Source: Lachnospiraceae bacterium (lineage in GTDB: Bacteria; Bacillota; Clostridia; Lachnospirales; Lachnospiraceae). Taken from it: a stretch of DNA of 52,139 nt. How positions within the stretch are numbered: the first letter of the stretch is position 1; every line of letters starts with the position of its first letter. The position numbers and the translations under genes were made by a program. The DNA lies in assembly GCA_024693925.1 (NCBI GenBank), contig JAILKH010000131.1, positions 1 to 52,139 of the forward strand. Direction: 5' to 3'. Shown in pieces: positions 45,177-52,139 of this stretch. A model generated the notes under the pieces. It saw nothing but the letters and a program-made list of their open reading frames with translations, did not search any database and had not been told where the DNA came from.

Positions 45177-47510
45177 ATGTCCAAAATACATATTGATGAA
45201 GAATTCTATGAGGATGAAGTAAGGGAAGGCTTTTATATACCGGCATCCATAAAGCAGGCCTGGGGGGCTATGCTTTTGATCTATAACGAAATAGACAGGG
45301 TTTGCAATGAATTGAATATAAAGTATTTTGCCGATTGGGGAACATTGCTTGGAGCGATACGACATGGCGGATTTATTCCCTGGGATGATGATTTTGATCT
45401 GTGTATGTTAAGGGATGATTATGAACGTTTTATAAAGGAAGGGTTAAGCCGGCTTCCGGAAGGTTATGCTGTGTTTAATCTGGAAACCAAGCCAAGGCAC
45501 GATCAATTTATTGCAAATGTAGTGAGTAAAACCAGGATATGTTTTGATGAAGATCATCTTGAAAAATATCATGGTTTTCCGTATATTGCAGGGATAGATA
45601 TCTTTATTATTGATTATATAGATACTGATGAAAAAAAATATGAAATGATGAAAGACAAAGCCATGCATATCCTGTCAGTTTCCCAGGGCATAAATGATGG
45701 AACTTTGACCGGTTCATATCTGGAAAAGCGCCTCGAAATGCTGAAAGCTTCATTTGGGATAGAGGTACCTTCGGAACTTAGAGGAAATGAATTGCGCAGA
45801 TATCTGGATATGATGGCCGAAAAGCTGTTTGCATCTTTTGTTGATAAACGAAAACAAGCGGACCGAATAGTACAAATGATGCCCTGGGGATTGAAAAATA
45901 TTAAGGAAATGCCCAAATATTATTATTCAGAGATGGTCTATTTACCTTTTGAAAACGGTGAGGTGCCGGTTCCGCTGGTATATGAAGAAGCACTTAAGGT
46001 TCATTACGGTGATTATATGCAGTTAAATAAAAATGCCGGTGGTCATAATTATCCGTTTTTTGTAAAATCAAAAGCCCAGTTACAGGAAGTGTTGGATTTT
46101 GAACTTCCGGAATACAGAGTAAGTGCAAAAGAAGTTTTTGAGCATGAAAGGCAGAGAAAAGAAGATATAAAAAAGCAAAAAAAGGATACTTACCGGGATG
46201 TGGTACAAGATTGTCTCTCAATGATGAAAAATCTGCAGGAGGAGCTTAATAAGGGCAGGAATGAAGAAAAATGCTTGGAATTATGGCAACTGATCATAGA
46301 TTTGGGTAATTATATGGAGGCGGTTAAGGGGGAAGGATATGATATTGTGAAATTGCTGGAGGAGTATTGTGAGGAATTATATGCTCTGTCGCAAACCGGT
46401 ATTATTGCAGAAGGAGAGTCCGCTGAGAATTTCGGAAAGGCGGACGGATATGCTCCGGAAAACCTGAGGATTACCGGGCATATGCTGGAAAATATAGAGA
46501 AGAAGATAAAGAAACGAAGGGAAATTCTGTTTTTACCATATAAATTAAAGTATTTTAATACCATGAAATCCGCATATGAGGCCGCAATGAAGGATGAAGA
46601 TGCTGATGTATTTGTGGTTTTGTTACCGTATTATCATAAGGATTATAAGGGAAGGCTTATAAATATGCATTATGATGTATCGGAATGTCCCGGGGATTTA
46701 AATATAATTCATTATAATGAGTATGATATCAAATTAAGACACCCGGATATTATTGTGATTCAGAATCCGTATGATGAGCAGAATTTAGAGACATCGGTCC
46801 CGCCGTTCTTTTATAGTAAGGAGCTGCTTAAATATACTGATGAGCTCATTTATATTCCATGGTTTGAAACCTGTGATTTTACCAAAGAAGCGGAACGCGA
46901 ATATATAAATATGAGTAGTTATTGTACGGTTCCCGGAGTGTTGAATGCCGATAAGGTTATGGTGCAGTCCGAGGTTTTGAGGGAAACCTATATAAATAAG
47001 TTGTGTGAATTTACCGGAACCGGAACTCGGGAGGTCTGGGAAAAAAAAATCCTTGTAAAAGGAAGCAAAGATGATCCGTTATATTGTCCCGGGAATGATA
47101 GTGGAAATGCTTTAAATGATAAAGAAAAGGAAGATAAAATATTATTATATTATCCGGATGTAAGTAATATTATCCTGCATGGACAGAAGGCTTTGGATAA
47201 GTTAAGGTCGGTACTTAAGATTTTTGGTAATGATAACGGGAATCTGAAGTATATTCTGGTTAAAGGCTATAATGCCGAGGATATTTTGGAAGAATATGAC
47301 GGGGAATTATATGAGGCATATGTGAACCTTTTAAAGGAAGCTTACGACGGGGGATTGGTTGAGCTGGTTGAAGAAAGCAATGAGAGGACCGAGATTGACG
47401 GACTGATCAAACGCTGCTGCGCATATTACGGAGATAGCGGACGGATAGCACATATGTTCAGAAATGCGGGAAAGCCTGTTATGATTCAGAATTATGATAT
47501 TTCGGAATAA
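45177..47510 (+). CDS. Fusion: LicD phosphotransferase + TagB-like (CDP-glycerol glycerophosphotransferase-type) domain
   Basis: 777 residues. Residues ~30-310 are a LicD-family domain with the signature GTLLGAIRHGG and PWDDDFD (about 55-74); LicD enzymes move phosphocholine or similar phospho-groups from CDP carriers onto glycans. After a charged coiled linker (~310-480), residues ~490-777 match a GT-B-like domain annotated in Lachnospiraceae as CDP-glycerol glycerophosphotransferase (EILFLPYKLKYFNTMKSAYE, NPYDEQNLETSVPPFFYSKE, GKPVMIQN). One chain may therefore build and decorate a phosphate-linked wall polymer. No membrane helix. ATG 45177 lies 6 nt after GAGG; two codons upstream of it in the frame are not needed. 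Confidence 0.82.
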   Translation: MSKIHIDEEFYEDEVREGFYIPASIKQAWGAMLLIYNEIDRVCNELNIKYFADWGTLLGAIRHGGFIPWDDDFDLCMLRDDYERFIKEGLSRLPEGYAVFNLETKPRHDQFIANVVSKTRICFDEDHLEKYHGFPYIAGIDIFIIDYIDTDEKKYEMMKDKAMHILSVSQGINDGTLTGSYLEKRLEMLKASFGIEVPSELRGNELRRYLDMMAEKLFASFVDKRKQADRIVQMMPWGLKNIKEMPKYYYSEMVYLPFENGEVPVPLVYEEALKVHYGDYMQLNKNAGGHNYPFFVKSKAQLQEVLDFELPEYRVSAKEVFEHERQRKEDIKKQKKDTYRDVVQDCLSMMKNLQEELNKGRNEEKCLELWQLIIDLGNYMEAVKGEGYDIVKLLEEYCEELYALSQTGIIAEGESAENFGKADGYAPENLRITGHMLENIEKKIKKRREILFLPYKLKYFNTMKSAYEAAMKDEDADVFVVLLPYYHKDYKGRLINMHYDVSECPGDLNIIHYNEYDIKLRHPDIIVIQNPYDEQNLETSVPPFFYSKELLKYTDELIYIPWFETCDFTKEAEREYINMSSYCTVPGVLNADKVMVQSEVLRETYINKLCEFTGTGTREVWEKKILVKGSKDDPLYCPGNDSGNALNDKEKEDKILLYYPDVSNIILHGQKALDKLRSVLKIFGNDNGNLKYILVKGYNAEDILEEYDGELYEAYVNLLKEAYDGGLVELVEESNERTEIDGLIKRCCAYYGDSGRIAHMFRNAGKPVMIQNYDISE

Positions 47511-47571
47511 AAAAGTATTATGTTTATAAAAGTGTTGCGGAATTAAAGGTGATGTTTGTTACATTAGACGA

Positions 47572-47600
47572 TTGAAAAGAAATACCGGTATTGTTATAAT
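47572..47600 (+). promoter_or_regulatory. Strong promoter of the exopolysaccharide control operon
   Basis: TTGAAA (47572-47577), exactly 17 bp, TATAAT (47595-47600), with TG one base before the -10 (extended form). The leader of about 120 nt contains a stem-loop around 47671-47698 (GCAGTCT with AGACCGC, one mismatch). Confidence 0.85.
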
Positions 47601-47725
47601 TCAGAAATGGTATTTTAAAGGAAGTTAGCGAGAAGTAACCGTGAAGAACTGAGAAGACAGAAAATAAAGCAGTCTGTTAAAAACGGAATAGACCGCAGAG
47701 AATCAAATTACGAGGTGAGATTATA

Positions 47726-48565
47726 TTGAGTTACGGATACAGAAGAGAAAGAAATAATATGCCTATGTGGGCATTGATCGTTTTGGTCAGTGTGGCAACT
47801 ATAGTATGTATAATAATGGTTGCGGTGATGTACATGGATAATAAAGGAATGTTGGGTAATAGTAACCCCGCTAAAACAGAGGATAATTCCATACAGGAAG
47901 TAAAAGGCGAAGCAAATGTTGTGCAAGTTGATGACGAAGCACTGGATAATATGATCCCAAAACATGATATTGTTGATATAAAAGCCTTACAGGGTGAACT
48001 CAATGGTGATGTGTATTCATGGCTTTACATTCCGGAAACCGGTATTGATGCTCCCGTGCTTCAGAAGGAAGATGATGTTATGTATTACGGAAGTCATAAC
48101 GAGAAGGGAGAAGAGGATGGTAAGGGTACCTTGTTCACTCAGTACATCAATTCAAAGGATTACAGCGATAACGTTACTGTGATCTACGGATACAACGATG
48201 GAAGCGATAAAGGTTTTTCAAAACTCAATCTTTTTGAAGATCCGGCCTTTTTAGGCAGTCATCCATATGTATATATATATAATGAAGAAAGTTTGCTCAT
48301 ATATAAGATATTTGCGGCATATGAATCGGATGATACTCACATTTTGATGTACTATGAGCCTAATGATGACAGTAATTATGAGAAATATCTGTCGGTTATT
48401 AAGGATAATATGGGTCTTAATGCAAATGTTATAGAGGAAGTCTGGCCGTCGGTTGATGATAAGATACTTACATTATCCACCAGGATACAGGGAAAGGAAG
48501 AAAACCGCTATCTGGTACAGGCAAAGCTGCATGAAACAGTCAAATTGTCGGAGCTGACAGAATAA
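47726..48565 (+). CDS. Catalytically degenerate class B sortase-like protein
   Basis: 279 residues: short basic N-terminus, one membrane helix (~15-37) and an extracytoplasmic sortase domain (~85-270). Class B features are in place: YSWLYIPETGIDAPVL, YYGSHNEKG, the KGTLF segment, and the C-terminal ENRYLVQAKL with the conserved Arg261. The catalytic His, normally in YGHN, is Y156 (YGYN, codon TAC at 48191), and the catalytic Cys, normally in LSTC, is R253 (LSTR, codon AGG at 48482). The frame is intact and conserved around both sites, so it looks like a maintained pseudoenzyme, perhaps a binding or signalling protein of the exopolysaccharide system. TTG start, 7 nt after GAGGTGAG. First gene of the operon. 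Confidence 0.85.
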   Translation: MSYGYRRERNNMPMWALIVLVSVATIVCIIMVAVMYMDNKGMLGNSNPAKTEDNSIQEVKGEANVVQVDDEALDNMIPKHDIVDIKALQGELNGDVYSWLYIPETGIDAPVLQKEDDVMYYGSHNEKGEEDGKGTLFTQYINSKDYSDNVTVIYGYNDGSDKGFSKLNLFEDPAFLGSHPYVYIYNEESLLIYKIFAAYESDDTHILMYYEPNDDSNYEKYLSVIKDNMGLNANVIEEVWPSVDDKILTLSTRIQGKEENRYLVQAKLHETVKLSELTE

Positions 48566-48601
48566 GATTTATTATAAACAGTTACAGAAGGGAAAGTTTT
48601 A

Positions 48602-49339
48602 ATGAAATTTAAAGAAAAGAGGAGAATAATAGATATTCACAGTCATATTCTCCCGGGTATAGATGATGGATCAAACAGTTGGGAGACCTCTGTTGAAATG
48701 CTTAAGACGGCGGAAGCGGAGGGCATCACTGATATGATAGCTACTCCCCACTATAAGCCCGGACACCGAAATGCTCCGCCGCATGTGGTTAAAGAGCTGG
48801 CTGCCCGTTTGCAAAGTAAACTGAGAGAGCTTGATATAAATGTCAGAATCCATACCGGAAATGAAATAATGTACTTTAGTGAAGCAGCGGAAAAGCTTGA
48901 CCGGGGAGAGATTCTTACAATGTGTGACAGTGATTTTGTGTTGGTGGAATTTATGCCGGGTGATAATTTCAGGCATATATCGGGGAGTCTTGATGAATTA
49001 AGATATATGGGATATATTCCGATACTGGCCCACGTGGAAAGATATGAATGTATGATCTCGGAGCTTAAAAATGTGGAAGAGCTGGCAAGGCGGGATGTGA
49101 AGATGCAGATCAATGCAGCCAGTTATACAGGGGCCCTTGGTCATAAAGTAAAGAAGGCTGTTATGAAAATGGTGGATAACGGATATATAGATTATATAGG
49201 AACGGATTCGCATGATACAAAGCGAAGAGCGCCATATATGGCTAAATGTATGCAGATGCTTGATCGCCGTTACATAAGAGAAGATGTTGATGTGCTTACG
49301 TGTATAAATGCACTTGACATAATTGAATATAATCAATAA
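48602..49339 (+). CDS. cpsB: PHP-type tyrosine phosphatase CpsB/YwqE
   Basis: 245 residues; metal-dependent phosphatase that dephosphorylates the CpsD kinase. Motifs: DIHSHILPGIDDG (11-23), ATPHY, VLVEFMPG, LAHVERYE and GTDSHD, supplying His and Asp metal ligands. AAGGGAAAG precedes the ATG. It lies between the sortase-like gene and cpsC in the order cpsB-cpsC-cpsD known from streptococcal capsule loci. Confidence 0.94.
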   Translation: MKFKEKRRIIDIHSHILPGIDDGSNSWETSVEMLKTAEAEGITDMIATPHYKPGHRNAPPHVVKELAARLQSKLRELDINVRIHTGNEIMYFSEAAEKLDRGEILTMCDSDFVLVEFMPGDNFRHISGSLDELRYMGYIPILAHVERYECMISELKNVEELARRDVKMQINAASYTGALGHKVKKAVMKMVDNGYIDYIGTDSHDTKRRAPYMAKCMQMLDRRYIREDVDVLTCINALDIIEYNQ

Positions 49340-49388
49340 AATGATATCGTTTGAGGCTTTGAATTATAATTTCTATGAGGAATGATTT

Positions 49389-50378
49389 ATGGGAAACAGA
49401 GAAGAAGAGATAGAGATAGATCTGGCGGAAGTGCTTAGCTTTTTACTGCATTGGTTATGGCTTATATTTCTGAGTGCTTTTTTGTGCGGTACACTGGGTC
49501 TGCTTATAAGCGTTTTTGTTGTTTCACCTAAATATGAATCAACAACAAAGGTTTATATTTTGAATAAGCAGAATATTAATGGTAATATTTCTTATTCAGA
49601 TACTCAGTTGGCAACGCAGTTGACCAAAGACTATGAGGAGTTGATCACTTGCCGTAACGTGTTGGAAAGGGTTATTTCCGAGCTTAAGCTGGATGACAGT
49701 TATGAAACTCTTCAAAGCAGGATCACGGTAGCCAATGCATCCGATACACGTATTATCTCCATTACGGTTAAGGATGAGAATCCGGAAGAAGCCAGGCGTA
49801 TTGCAAATGAGGTAAGGGATGTTGCCAGCGCTCATATTACCGATGTTATGGATATAGAGGCCGTAAATGTGGTGGATGAGGCTAATCTGCCTGATATTGA
49901 TAAGCCTGCAGAGCCTTCGGTAATGAAGTACACTGCTATCGGTGGATTTATCGGTGCTTTTATCTGTATTGTATTCCTTATGGTAAAATATCTGGCGGAT
50001 GATACGATAAGAGTATCCGAAGATGTGGAAAAATATTTGGAATTATCAACCTTGGGATTGATTCCTGTTATGGAAGAGGAAGTTGAAAACAACAAAAAGA
50101 AGAAAAACAGGAATAAGAGAAAAGGAAGCGGACGGAAAAATACGGAATCCGCAGATGCGGAAAAAGATAATGGTTATGATATCGGAAAACTTAATGTATC
50201 CGACAGTAAAGTGAAAAACAAGAATATTTTTGGAAATAAGTATTCTGCCCAATCTATTAACTCAGCTATTCAGGTTGCGGATATTGATAGTCTGGATGAG
50301 GAAGTATCCGTACAGGACACGGAGGAGGGTAAGATAATAGAGCAGATGGAACAGGCTGAGAGTGAAACTGCCATATAA
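49389..50378 (+). CDS. cpsC: Wzz/CpsC polysaccharide co-polymerase with long cytoplasmic tail
   Basis: 329 residues. Two membrane helices (~23-45 and ~181-201) bracket an extracellular loop, with the Pro-containing segment PDIDKPAEPS before the second helix, as usual for chain-length regulators. The protein activates the CpsD kinase and sets polymer length. Unlike the ~230-residue norm it has about 125 further residues: a Lys/Arg-rich stretch (~235-250) followed by an acidic Ser/Asp/Glu tail, of unknown role, possibly contacting the kinase or the membrane. Confidence 0.92.
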   Translation: MGNREEEIEIDLAEVLSFLLHWLWLIFLSAFLCGTLGLLISVFVVSPKYESTTKVYILNKQNINGNISYSDTQLATQLTKDYEELITCRNVLERVISELKLDDSYETLQSRITVANASDTRIISITVKDENPEEARRIANEVRDVASAHITDVMDIEAVNVVDEANLPDIDKPAEPSVMKYTAIGGFIGAFICIVFLMVKYLADDTIRVSEDVEKYLELSTLGLIPVMEEEVENNKKKKNRNKRKGSGRKNTESADAEKDNGYDIGKLNVSDSKVKNKNIFGNKYSAQSINSAIQVADIDSLDEEVSVQDTEEGKIIEQMEQAESETAI

Positions 50379-50419
50379 TAGCAGAATGTGTTGATCAATA
50401 ATATGCGGGAGAAGGATTT

Positions 50420-51163
50420 ATGCAACAGATTGAAATCAAAATCGAGAAACATGATTTTCGAACCAATGAAGCATTTAAGACGCTGAGAACCAATATAGAG
50501 TTTGCGGGAGAGGATATTCAGATAATAGGTCTGACAAGTGCAACGCCCAATGAAGGAAAGTCGACAATATCTTTTGAACTTGCAAGATCATTTGCGGAAG
50601 GCGGTAAGAGAACACTTCTTATAGATGCCGATCTTAGAAAATCGGTTATGCGGTCCAGATATAAGATGGGGAAGGTAAGATACGGGCTCACTAATGTACT
50701 TGTCAAAAAAGTTGAAGTCGAAGATGCGATATGCGAAACGGACATACCGGATTTTCATATGATATTTGCAGGTCCTGTTCCGCCGAATCCCAGTGAATTG
50801 CTGGGGGGAAAATCTTTCAAAAGGATGATCGAATACGGCCGGGAGAATTATGATATTGTAATAATCGATGCTCCGCCTATCGGTTCGGTTATAGATGCCG
50901 CAGTTATCAGTAAGAAGTGTGACGGTATGATGATCGTTATAGAAAGCGGTGCGATAAGCTATCGGTTTGCCAGAAAAATGGTGGAACAGTTGAAGGTTGC
51001 CGATGCAAGGATACTGGGGGTTATATTAAATAAGGTAAATATGTCCGGTAAAGGATATTACGGAAAATATTACGGCAGATATTACGGCAGATATTACGGA
51101 AAATATTATGGAAAGTATTATGGAAATTATTACGGACATGGCGACGAGAATGATTCAGAGTAA
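50420..51163 (+). CDS. cpsD: Bacterial tyrosine kinase CpsD
   Basis: 247 residues; BY-kinase that autophosphorylates on a C-terminal tyrosine cluster and controls exopolysaccharide export. Walker A TPNEGKST (42-49), A' LLIDADLR (66-73), Walker B VIIDAPP (147-153); the N-terminal region has the EAFKTLRTN motif. The tail is seven near-perfect YYG(K/R/N) units (213-239), 14 tyrosines in pairs. Catalysis needs CpsC, encoded directly upstream, and is reversed by CpsB. Spacing of 41 bp to cpsC. AGGAT-type site before the ATG (GAGAAGGATTT). Confidence 0.95.
   Translation: MQQIEIKIEKHDFRTNEAFKTLRTNIEFAGEDIQIIGLTSATPNEGKSTISFELARSFAEGGKRTLLIDADLRKSVMRSRYKMGKVRYGLTNVLVKKVEVEDAICETDIPDFHMIFAGPVPPNPSELLGGKSFKRMIEYGRENYDIVIIDAPPIGSVIDAAVISKKCDGMMIVIESGAISYRFARKMVEQLKVADARILGVILNKVNMSGKGYYGKYYGRYYGRYYGKYYGKYYGNYYGHGDENDSE
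51056..51136 (+). repeat. 12-bp repeats coding the YYG(K/R) tail of CpsD
   Basis: Seven consecutive units of the type TATTACGG(A/C)A(A/G)A encode the tetrapeptide repeat. Synonymous differences (TAC/TAT, GGA/GGC) separate units, so the array is not brand new, but copy number could change by slippage in frame. Confidence 0.85.
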
Positions 51164-51201
51164 AGGATTCTCTGTTTGAATATTGAATATAAGAAGATTT
51201 T

Positions 51202-52139
51202 ATGAGTAGAAAAGTTGTATCCAGAAGTGAATTTATAATTAAAAGATTACTTATTATATTGGGGTGCATAATATCCGTCCTGGTTATATTGGTAGCTGTT
51301 GCCAAAATTGTTACCATCATAGGCAGGAACAAACTGGAGAAAAATGCCAATACCCAGGGTCCGGTAATGACAGATGATGCCAGGTCTTCCGAAAAGATCG
51401 AAGGTATATATGAAAGTGACTGGCAGGAAGGCTGGATCAGTTTTAACGATAAAATATACGAATATAATAAGGACATAAGAACCTTTCTTGTATTGGGCAT
51501 AGATGATGCCCATCAAGGCGGGGATTCCAAGTATTTTGAAATGACAGACGGCGGTCAGTCGGACGGTATTTTTCTTGTAATATTGAATCCTCATGACAAG
51601 ACGATCAAGGTCATGGCTGTTAATCGTGATACGCAGGTGGATGTTCTTATGGTAGGTGTGGGAGAAGACGGTAAGGATATTGTTGCCAAATCCCAGATAA
51701 CCAACCAGCATGCTTTTGGCGGCGGAGGAGAGTACAGCTGTGAACTTACCAGGGATGCGGTAAGTAAATTATTATATGAAATACCGATCCATGGATATGT
51801 GGCCGTTAATTATAAAGCTATACCTGCGATAAATGATTCGGTGGGCGGAGTGACGTTGACCCTGCCGGAAGATATGGATGTTACGGAAATCAATAAGAAG
51901 TGGACACCCGGTTCGCAGATTACTTTGATGGGTAAGGATGCATATAATTTTGTCCATTACAGGAATGTGGATGTATTTGAAAGCCAGAGGAGCAGGTTGG
52001 CCAGACAGAAGCTTTATCTTAAAAATTTTATTAATCAGACAAAGGCAAAGACAAAGGAAGATATTACTTTGCCTGTTACGATATTCAATAAAATCAAAAA
52101 TGATGTAGTAACGGATCTTACCGTTGATTCAATAAGTTA
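51202..52139 (+). CDS. LytR-CpsA-Psr (LCP) family protein, 3' end outside the window
   Basis: The first 312 residues are visible. Short basic N-terminus, one membrane helix (~14-40), then the extracellular LCP domain from ~92: FLVLGID, GQSDGIFLVILNP (D121), AVNRDTQVD (R142, D143), VNYKAIPAIND, and FVHYRNVDVFESQRSRLARQ with the conserved Arg cluster. LCP enzymes move glycans from undecaprenyl phosphate to peptidoglycan, so it probably attaches the polymer made under CpsBCD control. The site before ATG 51202 is weak (AAGAAGATTTT). The frame is open to the window end. Confidence 0.93.
   Translation, partial: MSRKVVSRSEFIIKRLLIILGCIISVLVILVAVAKIVTIIGRNKLEKNANTQGPVMTDDARSSEKIEGIYESDWQEGWISFNDKIYEYNKDIRTFLVLGIDDAHQGGDSKYFEMTDGGQSDGIFLVILNPHDKTIKVMAVNRDTQVDVLMVGVGEDGKDIVAKSQITNQHAFGGGGEYSCELTRDAVSKLLYEIPIHGYVAVNYKAIPAINDSVGGVTLTLPEDMDVTEINKKWTPGSQITLMGKDAYNFVHYRNVDVFESQRSRLARQKLYLKNFINQTKAKTKEDITLPVTIFNKIKNDVVTDLTVDSIS

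Noticed and set aside
47726-48565. Functional sortase or sortase pseudogene
   Set aside because: Both catalytic residues are replaced, so not a working sortase. The frame has no stop or frameshift and strong expression signals, so not an ordinary pseudogene either.

Overview
The window looks like a chromosomal segment of a low-GC Lachnospiraceae bacterium (Clostridia), close to Butyrivibrio or its relatives. This rests on AT-rich codon use, the S10-spc-alpha gene order ending in rplQ-ecfA1-ecfA2-ecfT-truA-rplM-rpsI, a zinc-type S14, an L17 with a large insertion, a meso-diaminopimelate dehydrogenase, and several fused LicD/TagA-type wall polymer enzymes. The genus is an inference. No tRNA, rRNA, insertion sequence, phage or CRISPR array was seen.

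Layout. 1-2.4 kb: a metal-efflux unit (separate HMA metal-binding protein plus a P1B-2 ATPase) behind a promoter that overlaps an ArsR/SmtB-type operator. 2.5-8 kb: envelope genes, namely a fusion of a WbaP-like N-terminal region with a TagA glycosyltransferase, a divergent PlsY, and on the minus strand a membrane-tethered trigger-factor-like FKBP and an O-antigen ligase/polymerase-like protein. 8.1-16 kb: an AAC(3)-aminopeptidase fusion, an acyl carrier protein, a MaoC-type hydratase and a sirtuin, then rpsF-ssb-rpsR, then an acyl-activating ligase and an Alg14/Alg13-type split glycosyltransferase. Apart from the ribosomal genes, I infer that this set makes and transfers an acyl group to an amino sugar of a surface glycan. 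16-36.1 kb: the S10-spc-alpha ribosomal superoperon with secY, adk, map, infA and rpoA, followed by an ECF transporter module and truA. 36.2-37.9 kb: a small membrane protein and rplM-rpsI behind a perfect consensus promoter. 37.9-45 kb: single genes of mixed function (possible PD-(D/E)XK protein, cytoplasmic GH28, acyltransferase-3, flavin reductase-rubredoxin, soluble histidine kinase, DAP dehydrogenase). 45.2-52.1 kb: a LicD fusion protein and an exopolysaccharide control operon (sortase-fold protein, CpsB phosphatase, CpsC, CpsD tyrosine kinase, LCP ligase), cut by the window end.

The most unusual item is the first gene of the exopolysaccharide operon. It has a class B sortase fold, but both the catalytic His (now Tyr156) and the catalytic Cys (now Arg253) are replaced in an intact reading frame, so it looks like a pseudoenzyme recruited to a bacterial tyrosine-kinase/Wzz system. 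Other points of interest are the two fused wall-polymer enzymes, structured leaders before rpsJ, rpsM and rplM, a terminator hairpin that also carries the -35 box of the S10 promoter, tandem A-rich repeats upstream of the rplM promoter, and a strong Shine-Dalgarno placed for an AUC start codon.
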